64,000 nucleotides of DNA from the NCBI GenBank assembly GCA_011037195.1, contig JAAEAF010004393.1, forward strand, positions 22,086-86,085, given 5' to 3'. The stretch's first letter is position 1; each line of letters opens with the position of its first letter. The translations under genes and the position numbers were made by a program. The notes below the pieces were generated by a model that ran no database searches, was not told where the DNA came from, and saw nothing but the letters and a program-made list of their open reading frames with translations. This DNA is from Triatoma infestans (taxonomy: Eukaryota > Arthropoda > Insecta > Hemiptera > Reduviidae). This document shows, piece after piece, positions 32,034 through 43,563 of the stretch.

Positions 32034-32274
32034 CCTCTTACTATTGTTAATACAATTATTATATACGATGACAATTTTTAACTTAAAATTCATTTGTCCC
32101 ATTACAAAATATATAAGAGGTGGATTGGAAGACGAGTACCTACACAAGCAGATAGTAACGAGAAATGATTATACTGTAGTCCATAAGATAGCGCTATTAA
32201 TATTGAATAAATACAACATTTGAAATTTAACGTCCGTAGATTTGTCAGAACTACTTAAGGGCAACTTTTTACGG
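32034..32274. other. Unassigned AT-rich sequence
   Basis: Follows the SINE. No gene is seen. Confidence 0.35.
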
Positions 32275-32976
32275 AAAAAAAACTGGTGGCAACCACAACT
32301 TTCTCTTATTCCAGTTTTCAAAATTGAAATTGACAAATGTTATAGTTAGTGTACCACATTTAATGAAAATCGTCGAAAACTGTTCAGTAAAAGCGCAACT
32401 CGGACTTTTGGCCATCTATTTATTTTTAATTATTATTTTGGTGGTATTTATTTTTAATTATTTTTGGTGTGTGATATTTTAATTAATTTTGTTTGGATGG
32501 AAGAATTGTATAATCAACTACGATAGCACTTCAGAGATAAACATAACCTCACCCCTCCCTCAGAAGCCCCCTTAAATGATATTGTCAGGAGAAATGATGC
32601 AAATAAAAGTTGTAACTCTTTGTACGTGTACTTGATATATGATGTTCCAAGAAAATCGTCGGAGCCACTTCTGAGAAAATCGCAAAAAATTAAAGAAATC
32701 AATTAGTAAAGTGATGCTTCCGGTTGAGGAATTTTGACAGATGACCCAATGTTGAATCTCATGGTGATACCTAAACGGAATATCAAGTTTGAATTTTCTA
32801 CCATTTTTCATTTTTCAGCTATGCTATTCGCATACATACACACACACACACACACACAGACCTTTTTCTAAAAACCACTTTTTTGGACTCAGGGATATTT
32901 CCAGTGAAAAGTCGATATGGAAAATTTGACACGATTACAATACTTCCTCCTACAAGGAGTAAGAGGAAGTAAAAAA
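32275..32976 (+). repeat. Family C repeat copy, shortened
   Basis: AACTGGTGGCAACCACAACT start, one lost unit, GCTTCCGGTTGAGGAATTTT, a CA tract at 32837-32858 and a well-kept terminal hairpin CTTCCTCCTACAAGGAGTAAG. Confidence 0.65.
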
Positions 32977-34935
32977 TATTCCAAATAAAGTCGTTATAGA
33001 GAAAATTCCCCCCACCCAAAAGAAGAAACTTAATTTGTAAAGTCGTGCAACCGGTTGTCCGCTTTTCTTCAAATTTGGAATTCCAGCAACGCCTCCAATA
33101 TATATTTATATATTAGTTTTACAAAGGTCGTAAAACTATGCGTTATACTGATGTGGTACTTTGGAGTAAAGATTAGCATTGCTGTTTCCCCCAGAACTTC
33201 CCCACAACCAATTTTCCTGAGAAAAATGTTTCAAAGAAAAGAGATTGTAAGAGATTGCCGGTGCATATGGTGCCTGCAGCACAAACATGAGGCACTTTCC
33301 TACAGCTAGATCACTCAGTACGTCCCATGAGGCGTGACATAACTTGGAAAAGAGATTTCCTAATTAGCACCATAGGAAAACAGGGAGGAGACGTTAAGGA
33401 ATTAGGAAAAGTTATAAGAATCAACCACAAGTCTATGAATCAGTCAAAACATCATCACCAACACTCTGCCACCTCAATCTGTCATTCTCTCACGCTATCA
33501 CACTCTTTCTATACTCAGTTCTGTAAAATCCTTGCCGTACTCTGTTTACTCAAACAATATATTCAGCGTTCAGTCAGTACACATTTTAATATTCTTCATT
33601 TTTCTCTGTCCATCACTATTAGTACGATCTGTTAGAAAATCGAATTATTCGTTGATATTTTTATGAAGAAATATTTTAACGAAGAAACTTTCTCAAGTTT
33701 CTGCCAAAAAAAAGACTGCCCATTTTTGTTGGAAAATTTGCTGCTGCATTATTTGCAATGATATTTTTGTTTTTCCAACTTTGTCTGTTCATCTTAATAT
33801 AATCGTGTTAAATCACATGGTTATATTTAGCCCAAAGATTTAATTTATTTTATATTCCTAAAACCATATTTTGATGATTGTTAAAGAAAACTCATTATAA
33901 AATAAGTTAAACAGCACATAGTAATATAAGTAAATGGATGCTATTCAGATTTAAATAGAACAGCAGGAGTCATTATTAATTTTGGTAACATCACTTTATC
34001 TTTCGAGTTCCTAACCTAACTAGCTAAAAGATGGCAATAGCAGCATCGCTAAATTCAGCCGCTCAACTGTTTCAACGCCTTCTAGATAAATATTAATAAA
34101 GGGCGTGGAGGCATGGGGGACGCCAAAATATAATGATAAACTTTATTGTCATCAATAAATTACCATATTAAATTGACTTTGTGAAGTTACGTTTTAATAA
34201 ATTTACTTTAAGAGGTTCATTATAAAAGTTCATATATTTTAATTAAATATTATTTCTTTACACACACACACACACACTCACACACACACACACAAAAATA
34301 GAAATTAAGAAATAAAATTGGCTTATCTTCAAAGAAAAATCATTTTCCATTTGAAAGTTTAATATAGTAATTAATTTAATTAAATTAGTTAATTCATACC
34401 ATTTAATGGAAACGGAATACAATGGAAATACACTTAACTCAATATTTACATAATGAAGTAATTAATACTAAAAATTACCTTTGAAATATAAAAGGATTTC
34501 TCATTTTGTTTAATTTACTAATTATAGATAATGGAGCTTTTATTAAGAGGTAGAGATATTTAAAGAGAGTAACTGCACAGTTATTATAAGGGAAGATTTA
34601 TTGTGGCTCCCTTGCATTTCTGAGTTTTTTTACATTGTATACAGTCATCTGCGCAGGTGTTGAAGTGAATATACAGGTTAAGTTGTGTTATGGGAGACTA
34701 ACGTGTTAAGTGGTGACAATGAAAAAATATTTTTGAGTTATTATTCGAAGAGACTCCAATAAGCGGGTAATTACAAGTAAATATATCTTCAATCTGTCGA
34801 AGATAAAACTAAATTGAATTCGATCAGTGAATGCTTAAAACTTAATCTACGACACTGAATGCTTAACAAGCAGAAAGAAATGACCCTATTTGAGGTTTCA
34901 ATAGAGACTTCCTTATTATTCAAGGGAGAGGAGGG
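32977..34935. other. Family C fragment then unassigned AT-rich sequence
   Basis: 32980-33240 is a partial unit (GTGCAACCGGTTGTCCGCTT). Two open frames at 33055-33309 and 33327-33635 have no recognised motif. There is a CA tract at 34261-34293. No gene is supported. Confidence 0.35.
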
Positions 34936-35200
34936 CAAAATCCTACGCTAATCCAAAGCCTTCACGGGCCCATATAGCTACTCCAGAACAACAACAACTA
35001 CCGGGTCAGGTACAAGAGTCCAGGCCCGGGTTTTACCTATCTAAGTTTTATCACAGTCCGGACAAATCGGACCATAACTTGAAAGGACATTGCTTAAGCT
35101 CTTCTACCGATATCCTATTCCGACCAAAGGTCCTGAACTTTCGAGAGAAGGCCCAAACAATCCGAGAGACATCCTTAGAAAGGTTTTTGGAGCTGGATGA
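34936..35200 (-). mobile_element. LINE 3' end fragment
   Basis: Reverse complement shows AGAGCTTAAGCAATGTCCTT, TCCGGACTGTGATAAAACTT and AGCTATATGGGCCCGTGAAG, then an AATAAT tail. These match the 3' untranslated ends at 52450-52760 (minus) and 53100-53285 (plus). Confidence 0.6.
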
Positions 35201-35815
35201 AAAGGGTACGTTGAACAAAAGTACCATTGAAGATTTATGGTAGGTTACTATTAATGGACTTTACTAGGCCGAAGGGTCAGTCAAGCGATATCTTCACTCG
35301 AAGAAGACTGTTGAAATTAAGTTTTACGCGGGAAGAACAGCTTTAACAGTTCAAGACAACAATGGCTGAAACTGTCATAAAACTGCCTCCGTGTTACCGC
35401 ATTTCTGTCACTGACAAAATCTCTTAAAATTCCTAGAGTATACTAAATTGATAATTTTCGTAAAAATTATCTCAGAATAATCTTTGTTATTTTAAGTTAT
35501 ACCTAATATCTTAAGAATAAAAGCACAATGGGCAGAAGAATTGAAATCTTTTCGGATAGTTAGGCCGCACTAAAGAGGCGAACTGCTTCAGATAGAAGAT
35601 TAGATAGTTGATTGTTGTAAAGAGTTGAAATCCCTGTCCAACCACAATAGACCTGGGTGCGGGACACAAAGAAATTCAAGTGAAAGAAGAAGCCTACAGA
35701 TTGGAAAAGGAGGGGTTTTTTCGGTAAATCACAGGCCCTGAGCCATTCTTTAGCATCTCGTACAAAAGCGCCTTTGGGGCCATTGAGAAATGGCACACAC
35801 AATACATTTTCTTGG
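35201..35815. other. Unassigned sequence
   Basis: A minus-strand open frame of 80 codons at 35560-35802 lacks any motif I can name. Its position beside LINE 3' sequence suggests mobile-element origin, unproven. Confidence 0.25.
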
Positions 35816-36010
35816 CGAAACGAAAGTTCCGTTATCGAGGAAATCTCGAAAAAAAATTTAAAAAATTCATTCGATAAAATAGTACATCTGGTTGATCGAT
35901 TTTGACCAAAACCATACTGTCAGGTCCACTGGTAGAATTTGAATGAAATATCAAGTTTGAACTTTCTGCGATTTTTCGTTTTTGAGTTATGCTAACATAT
36001 ACGGATAAGT
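35816..36010 (+). repeat. Family C terminal-unit fragment
   Basis: GGTTGATCGATTTTGACCAA, GTAGAATTTGAATGAAATAT and GATTTTTCGTTTTTGAGTTA. It breaks off at the microsatellite position. Confidence 0.55.
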
Positions 36011-39000
36011 ACGAGTATACGAGTATATGAGTATGCTAACATATACCAGTAAAGGATCAACCAACTCGCAATAAACTGAACCGAAATATTTAAGAAATTT
36101 TTAGTTTCCGTACTTATTAAAGACTAATTTCCCTTATTTTTTCTAGTTTAGTCCAGCAATCTTAATAAAAATCACCAAAATTGCTTCCAAAAAAAAAATT
36201 AAATAAAGTTGATTTGTTTGTGACGAGGGAATATCTATGAGAGGAAATAATGATATAGTGATATTTTGTTTAGAATTGAGTACTGACTGGGACGTTAACA
36301 GTGTGAGGGGAGGTTTGGAGTTTGGTGAAATGTCATTAAGCTGAGTCAGTCCGCATAAATAGGGGAAAGTATTGTACTATCGATATTGCTAATATGAATA
36401 ATACTTTCTTTTTTTGACGGGATTGTCTGGCGTTAGTATAGCAGCTGGATAGTGATAACAGCGATTTGTGTACCATCTCTCAGTTAGAAAAAAAAAATGG
36501 TTATGTGATAAACTCATACGATTTTCTCTAACTGTTATTTGTAAGATTGTATATGAAATTATAATTTTTGTCTTTAAACATCAAAATTATTTCATGTCCT
36601 GATATATATAGTGAATGGGATGAAGGGGCAAGTATCTACCCACGCATTTTAACACCCACAGATTCCTTACCCAACTGAAAACAACTATTTGTATGATAAA
36701 TGTGATAGGTTTATATCTGTGCAGTAAAAACTCCGTGTTTAAAGGAAATCTCTACAGCCCCTTTCAAGAAACTTCCTAAAAAAAAAAAATCAAAAACCTA
36801 TTCAGTAATTCACACTTCCGGTTAAGAGATTTTCTTCACATTTAGAATGTTAGCAGTGTTTCTAATGTATATTAATGTAGGTGGCAGAACCATACATTGT
36901 ACTGAAGTGGTTTTAGTGGGAAGCTTAACACTACTGTTCCCCCAGAACTCCCCCAAAAGAATCCATTTTTCCAAGGAAAATGTTTCAAATAAAAGTGATA
37001 GCTGAGTATGTGTGTGTGTAGTTACGTTAGTTTAAAGAAAATCGTTGAAGCCGTTTTTTTTTTTTACGTAAAATCAAAAATCTTTGAGTGAAAGTCACAA
37101 AACCGGTTGATGAATTTTGTCTGAAACCTTCGTGTCCAGATGCGGTGGTATCTAAGAGGAATACCAAGTTCGAGCTTCCTGCATTTTTTATACTTGATTG
37201 AATATTCAATTTCGAAAATTTGATACAAACGCAATATCCTCTTTGTAAGAGTAAAAGAAAGAAAGAAAAAAAAGTAAAATATGTTTTACCAATGGCGTAA
37301 CAACCCATGAAGAGCCAAGGCTTGCCAGTCGGCGATTTGTACAGGGGAGAGTGTGGTAAACACGCCGCAGTTCCCACGCCGTTAACTAAACGGTAGGCCT
37401 TCGCTACCTAGGGCGCTACTAACTGTAGCTTCCCACTTTTTATCACGATGCTGGGTCAATACCGACTTTGCCCTGACGGGAAATGTATTATTATTTTGCT
37501 GTATTTAACAATGTTTTTTATCGCGCACTGTATTAAAGATAAATGGAAGAAATCTCTGATAAAACATTTACAGGACTCTCTCTCTTAACGAAATTCGCAC
37601 AGCTCTCATGGAGACATTTTTACTAAATGTTTAAATTCGTTTATCTCCCACTAGGTGGAATGGAATAGTAAATAGTATTGAAATAGTATTAGGGAAATAT
37701 AGTCCCAGCCTACCACCATATTTGTGCGTCACTGACAGCCTAGCCACCACTAATTCACTACAACACGCCCTATCTACTACCAACATCAAGGGACACGTAT
37801 GCTCAATTTTTCGCAAGTGAGCAAGACACAGATTTTGTATACAAAACAAGTGTCAGTTAAAAAGGAGAGTTTTCTGTTGGATGAAAATAGCATCAACCAC
37901 CAAGTTACAGTTTCCAATCTCCTAAATTCAAATTTTTTCAAAACAACAAAATAAATAAGGAAATGTTTATATGGCAGGACCCATGGCCGTATAAACATCT
38001 AATAATTTTAAGGCTGACAATTTGGAAACCATTTTAAAATATATATATATAAAATATATTTAAGTAGGTGGATAGATTTATGAATGTTCAGTTAGCATTC
38101 AATTTAAAAAAATAAATCTTTGGAGCACTTTTCGTAGAAACACGAAAAACCAAAAAAGTTACTAGGAAAAGTTCACATTAAGTGATCTCCTTCAAATTCG
38201 TGATTTTTCTAAAAACATAATTATAATCGTAAATTATTCCAAAATACCACTTTGTAGAGAAAATTGAATGACTCTCATCAATTTACCTAGGAAAGATACA
38301 ATAAAAATTGAAAGTCCTCTAAATTTTAAAGAAAATCGTTGAAACATTTTCTGGAAATAGCCTTAAACTGAATTACAAAATCAATAAAGTTGCAATTGTG
38401 ATGACTGATTATTTTGACCTAAACAGCCATAACGGAATCGTTAGTGGTTCGAAAAACCGAATATCAAGTTTGAGCTCCGTCCGAGATAAACTCAATTTCA
38501 AAAATGTTAATCGATTGCAATTATTTTTTGCAAAAATTAAAAAAAAAAAATGGATGACGTTAATTTCTTACTAAACAAAGAAATAATTAGAATTTGGAAA
38601 TATATGTAATTTCATTTTCTCTGATGCTGTCTGTACATGATCCACTCTATGGATTAAAACTGGTCAGTTTGGGGTTGGGTCAGAAAGGTCACACAGGTTA
38701 AAGTTACAGGAAGGGAGCAGGGGAGATGATGTGCCGATCACTGCACATATATGTCCAGCTTTGTCCTGTTATCTGTTGACGGTGGGGATTGCCGTTACTG
38801 CATCATACTGACGAAGGTTATTGTCCAATAGAATGTTGTTAACATGGAAAAAATGCATTATAGACTGTCAACATAAAGGCTAAACTAAAGTCAATTAGTC
38901 TTTTTGTGCATTTAGAGATCATCCAAAAAAAAAAAAAGAAACCTATCCTCTACTCTCCCGAAGAGGAACACTGGGATGTGTGATTGATGGTCGGACAGAA

Positions 39001-39344
39001 TTATGAAAAAAAGGTCTGTTATGGTGAAATATTTTGAAAGTAGTTGCAATATCCACGTTACATGAGTTCAGTCTCTTCTAACCTTATTACTTCCTCTTAC
39101 TCAGTAATGTTTTAACTATAATTACTTTTAAATATTTAGTTATACTTGGAAACCGAACATTATACTGAAATGACTGAAATGAGCTTAGAAGAAAGTTCTT
39201 TAGTTTCACCAGAATTATTATCCCAGAGGGACTTAGCATAGCGTGAGGTTGTCTCCCCTTCCCTTAGACGAATAAAAATTATCTTTCAGAATTCCCCAAA
39301 AATTCCCCCCTCCCAAATGTGTTCATATAATTGTTATGACTCTA
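36011..39344. other. Mixed: family C copies and unassigned DNA
   Basis: Family C pieces lie at 36485-36560, 36700-37260 (plus, with CACTTCCGGTTAAGAGATTT) and 38090-38540 (very diverged). The block 37290-37490 is GC-richer and looks like another short repeat (GGCGTAACAACCCATGAAGA). Stretches 36010-36480, 37500-38080 and 38550-39340 hold no recognisable gene. Confidence 0.35.
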
Positions 39345-39477
39345 AAAAAAGTCTGGTGTGAAACGCTTCAACGATTTTCTGGTTATATGGATTTTAAGGT
39401 TTAAAAAAGTATTTTAAACATTGAAATAAAAATTTGCATTTATAATATAAAATTTATGTAATAAAAGACTTCATAAT

Positions 39478-40249
39478 TTGAAGTTAGATATTCATAATCA
39501 TCTACCAGAGGAAATTATTAGTCAATTTTGCAATTACCAACAGTCTGCCTTCAAAAAGTTGTTTGTTAAAATTAAAGATAGACATATAACCAGAAAATCA
39601 ATTTGGTTAAATTCTTTACCAAACGTGTACTGCATCTTAGCCATCCTTGTTTCCATGATGAAAACAAGTTAAAATTATCAAAGATTTTTAAAAATAATGG
39701 CTATCCCCTCCATATTAAACAAAAAATATTATATCAACCATCCACAGATAATGTGTTCAACCTGACTCCTTCTTCGCCATCACAGCAACTTCCAATATAT
39801 CTATCCCATACATAGAAGGCTATCAGAAAAAATAGCTAAAATTTTCAAGAAATATAACCTTTCCATTGCTCACAAAAACTCCAATCCTCTAAAAAAACTC
39901 TTTTCTAAACTAAAAGACCCCACACCCGCAACTTTATTATCAGATATAATTTATAAAATCAATTGTTTACAATGCCCAGGTACGTACATAGGACAAACAT
40001 CTCAATATTTAAAAAATAGACTGTACCAACATAAATACGACTGTAAAACTAAAAAACCGACTGACACGACTACAGCACTAACCAAACATTGCATACAATA
40101 CAAACACGAATTTGACATAGAAAACACCAAAATTCTCTCCATCAATAATAATAATAAAAAAAGAAATATATTGGAAATGATTTATATTAAAAAAGATAAA
40201 TTTTCTATTAATTTTAGAACAGACCAAAAACCTATCCCTCAGCTATAAC
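39478..40249 (+). pseudogene. Penelope-like RT end plus GIY-YIG endonuclease
   Basis: The first part, in two frames, has the RT thumb-like features HPCFHDEN and a NNGYPLHIKQKI segment. After a frameshift near 39820 the frame stays open to TAA at 40247-40249. It contains IIYKINCLQCPGTYIGQT (the endonuclease core with its CX2C), LKNRLYQHK (the conserved Arg), TKHCIQYKHEF (the His part of the zinc-like motif) and ILEMIYIKK (the conserved Glu). This RT-then-GIY-YIG order is diagnostic of endonuclease-positive Penelope-like elements, which nick target DNA for primed reverse transcription. The endonuclease domain looks intact; the protein as a whole is broken and lacks the RT catalytic half. Confidence 0.8.
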
Positions 40250-40731
40250 AATCTCCTGGAATTTCCAAAACAACATGCAGACTAAGACACGGTTTTCCCA
40301 TCCCCTCTTCTAGCCCTTTATAAACCTTGACCCATCCAATGTCCGTAACACTTGGTGATGATATGTCACAGGTTATACTAGATTATTAATTACTACTGGA
40401 ATTCTCATTAAAAATTTTTGTAAGTACATTTCCTAAGTTATTTTCATACTGTACTCATATATGCCACACATATATATATATATACATTTTATTTATATTT
40501 TTTTATTTTATGTTTATTTTTTTATTAGTATTAATTAATAGTTGCGATTTAGTTTAATATTGATCTGTCTACAATAATTTAAAATAAATTTAATTGTACT
40601 CTATATATATCATATTTTGTACTTAGTTTATTTCATATTGTTTAGTTTAAAATTTTTATTCTGGAAATATTTAGTTTAAGTTCATATTTTCTGTTGGTCC
40701 TATTTTTGATATGTATTTCAACCTTTGTACA

Positions 40732-40770
40732 GACCCTGAAGAAGGCAATAAATTTGCCGAAACGTCGGTA
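40732..40770 (+). ncRNA. Hammerhead-like motif at the Penelope 3' end
   Basis: CTGAAGA (40736-40742), one extra A, stem II GGCAA/TTGCC with a TAAAT loop, GAAA (40759-40762), palindromic ACGT and GTC ending at 40766, then GGT pairing with ACC just before the core. Minimal hammerheads with a short stem III are established in Penelope-like elements. As in the subfamily A and B modules there is one extra base before stem II. Confidence 0.55.
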
Positions 40771-40790
40771 GAAATTTAAAAAAGAGTTCT

Positions 40791-41520
40791 TTTGTTTGAC
40801 CGAACCTCAAAATCCATTTTCAACATTGAATACAACGGTCGTAACGAACACCAAAAACATCTATTTTCAATACTACGATATTGCACTAAAGTACCCAGGT
40901 CTTGAGTCTTGTGGTTTTCCCTTCCATCCACTCTTTATACTCTACAATTTATTTACAAGCCTTAACGGTGAACATTCCTTTCTACGACCCTAAGACATTA
41001 TTACTTTAACTACAATTTAAAGCCCCGAATAGTGAGATTTTCCCTGCAACACTACCTTGCTACCTTACTACCCTAACTACAATTATGACCCTGAACAGTG
41101 AGAAATTCTTACGTTACATTAATACGTTACTACTTCTGCTACTACAATGAGATTATTTTCCTCACTACAGCAGAAGTTTCTGTCCTTAATGATAATTACT
41201 CAATTAGCTCGATCTTTGTTCGCCTTCGTAATTGCTGGCCCACATTCCTTCAAAGGGAGACCGGAGTCACCCACCAACACTCAGCACCACGAAAGCCAGA
41301 ACATTGGTCTCCGTCCACAGCCTGCGCTCGAATAAATGCTTCTGACTGACTCAAGTGGACCAATAGCCCAATTACCGTTGACTCAGCGGTTACAGAGTTC
41401 GGTATCACACAAAGATGGCGGCCACACTTTTGCGCCATCACGTTAGCTGGCACCCTTACACAACACTGGCCCCGATTTCCTATTGGACCACACCACTTCA
41501 TATACCATATTAATATTATA
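40791..41520. promoter_or_regulatory. GC-richer, promoter-like region (weak)
   Basis: 41240-41510 is much less AT-rich than its surroundings. It holds CCAATAG (about 41370), AAAGATGGCGGCC (about 41410, a YY1-type core) and CCTATTGGACC (a reversed CCAAT, about 41480). Such clusters occur in animal promoters, but no transcript start or coding exon can be assigned. 40791-41240 is plain. Confidence 0.25.
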
Positions 41521-41701
41521 TACTCGGGCAAGGTGAAAAGTTCTTGGCCTAGCCCATAGATAGCAGCGCTACAAATGAAATTACTGTTTTGTTATGTTGG
41601 CACACTTGTTGCAAAAGTAAATATCAAATGTGAATTTGATCAGACAAATAGTTTGTTTTATACGGCTGTTTAAAGTAAGCGTGTTGTGTGTTTTTGCTAA
41701 A

Positions 41702-41752
41702 ATGAATAAACTTGAATACCGTCCGGTCAAAAAATTCTTCGTTTTAGATTGT
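41702..41752 (+). pseudogene. Mariner transposase start (MNKLEYR)
   Basis: The ATG at 41702 begins MNKLEYRPVKKFFVLD, the N-terminus of D34D mariner transposases. It is cut by the gypsy 5' LTR. The continuation is at 49487. Confidence 0.75.
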
Positions 41753-42954
41753 TGTTACGGTATAACTAATTGTAGTAACCGGCCTACACCTGATTATTCT
41801 ATAGGCTTAAGATATGTAAGTTTAGAATAGTTAGAATAGAGATAGGAATAAGGTAGGTTAATTTTAGAGAAGTAAATTATAGGCATAAGGTAGTTTTAAG
41901 AATTAGATTAGGTTTAGTAATAAGTTAGAATAAAAGAAAAATTAGATTTAAGACACTATAATAGGGCATTAGGTTTAAGGAAATGAATAATCAGAGGCGG
42001 AAAGAAGAGAGAAGAGGACAAAGAAGGGAAAAGAGGAGAGGCGGCCAAGAGGGGAGAGAGGCGAAGGTTACGGAGGTTAGCAGTAAGGAGGTTACTGTGT
42101 GATAACAGTGAAGGGTATACCCTAAGTCAAAGAGAAGGAAAAAAAAGAAGAAATAAGGGCTGCGCTACGGCGGATTGACCTCCTGTTTCTGCAATAGTGG
42201 AATCAATCCCGAATGAAACAAGGTTCGGGAAGAAAGGAAGCAAGGAGCAAGCATTATTTCTTTTAGAAGGGGTAAGACTTTATGTTCGTGGTGTGTGGAA
42301 TTGATTGGGGAAGTGTATAAATTAACCAGGCCTGGTAGGGAAATGGATCTATGAAAATAGTGGAAACACCAGGTTATGTAGATAAAAAACAGGGTTTATG
42401 TGCACATAATTGTAAAAATTGTATCCTAGGTTAGGTTAGATAATTGGATTTTATTCTTTATTTTCTTTCTTTTCTTTTTCCAGGTATTTTTCTTTTTACT
42501 TAAATGTTTTTAGTTTATTATAAAGGAGATGTCTTGGTTTGATTTCGTCAATTATAAAGTGTAATTTCTGAATTTGTTTTCATTCTTTCCCTCACATTTG
42601 GCCCTGAGCAGTAAAAGTATTTGTACTAATTGCAATTAGTATCATAGGTGTAAAGCCGGTAGCCGAGGAGTTAAGGCGCTGGCTTCACATATCGAGGTTC
42701 GCAGGTTCAAATCCCGGAAGGTTGCTTTATATTTTTTTTATTTATAGAATATTTTTTTTTTTTCTTCTTTCTTCTTTCTTACTTTTCCCTTTTTCTTAAC
42801 TTTCCTCCCTTTCTTTTTTATTATTATTTTCTAACCCTCACTCCTCCCGTTATTTTTTTATTATTATTGTTTGTGCTTATTTTCTTTAAACTTACCCCCC
42901 GTCTCCACTGGACTAGCCACCAGCTTTATTGTGCCACTCGGAAGAGCGGTAACA
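41753..42954 (+). repeat. 5' LTR
   Basis: 1202 bp, TGTTAC..GTAACA. A TATAA at 42316-42320 is a plausible core promoter element. The left half has a purine-rich block (about 42000-42070); the right half has long pyrimidine tracts and the tRNA-like segment. Confidence 0.95.
42651..42729 (+). other. tRNA-like segment inside the 5' LTR
   Basis: A box TAGCCGAGGAGTTAAGG and B box GGTTCAAATCC are 30 nt apart. The D stem GCC/GGC pairs. TAAAGCC at the start can pair with GG..GCTTTA at the end as an acceptor-like stem. The anticodon and T stems are imperfect. A loop TTCACAT would present CAC. It is not a functional tRNA gene on this evidence, but the Pol III internal promoter boxes are well formed and kept in both LTRs. 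Confidence 0.5.
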
Positions 42955-42958
42955 ATTT

Positions 42959-42976
42959 TGGCGCCCAGCGTTTGGG
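42959..42976 (+). other. Primer-binding site
   Basis: TGGCGCCCAGCGTTTGGG starts 4 nt after the LTR. TGG matches a tRNA CCA end and the GGCGCCCA block is common in metazoan gypsy elements. The tRNA identity is not determined here. Confidence 0.75.
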
Positions 42977-43563
42977 GCTTACTAAAGAAAATAGAGCGAG
43001 GTAGTTAAATTGAAAAGATTAAAAAAAAATAAATAAATAAAGGGAAAAAAAAAAGACAAGAAGGAAAATTCGATGTTTATCTAACTAATGTTAATTGGAT
43101 CGAGATTATTTTTTGTATATTGTTCCTAAAAGGAGATAGATAATTGTTTTTGCATTATAAAACGCTATTGTAGAAAAAATTTCTTTTTGTTTTGTAATTT
43201 TAAGTAATTTTTTTTTGTTTTGTGATTAGAAGTAATTTTTGTTTTGTAGAAGGATAATAAGAGGAATTTTTGTTTGTTTGTTTTTGTTTAGGTGATTATA
43301 AATTTCGATTTTTATATTAGTTATTTTTTAATTTATAGCATATTGAAGAGATTATTGATTGATATTATATTCCCTTATCCCATTAATAACTTTTTTTTTC
43401 CTTTGTGAATAGAGAAAAAAATAATAAATTAATAAAGATAAACCCCGTTGTACCTTTGATTAATAGTAAACTTTATCCCAATCACGAAATTTGCCTGCAT
43501 TTCCTGTTTATGCTGTTAGCTCCAGTATCACCGAGTCTATTGAACCTTTGCCTTTATTTAAAG

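Larger units (their letters stand above)
39440..40790 (+). mobile_element. Penelope-like element, 5'-truncated
   Basis: Carries the end of the reverse transcriptase, a GIY-YIG endonuclease and about 530 bp of 3' flank that ends with a hammerhead-like motif at 40732-40770. The left limit is uncertain: a family C terminus (GTCTGGTGTGAAACGCTTC) is at 39352. No upstream copy of the hammerhead motif is visible, so any 5' terminal repeat is lost. Confidence 0.7.

Noticed and set aside
42651..42729. Annotating the LTR segment as a true tRNA gene
   Set aside because: Anticodon and T stems do not pair properly. Only the boxes and part of the acceptor and D stems fit.
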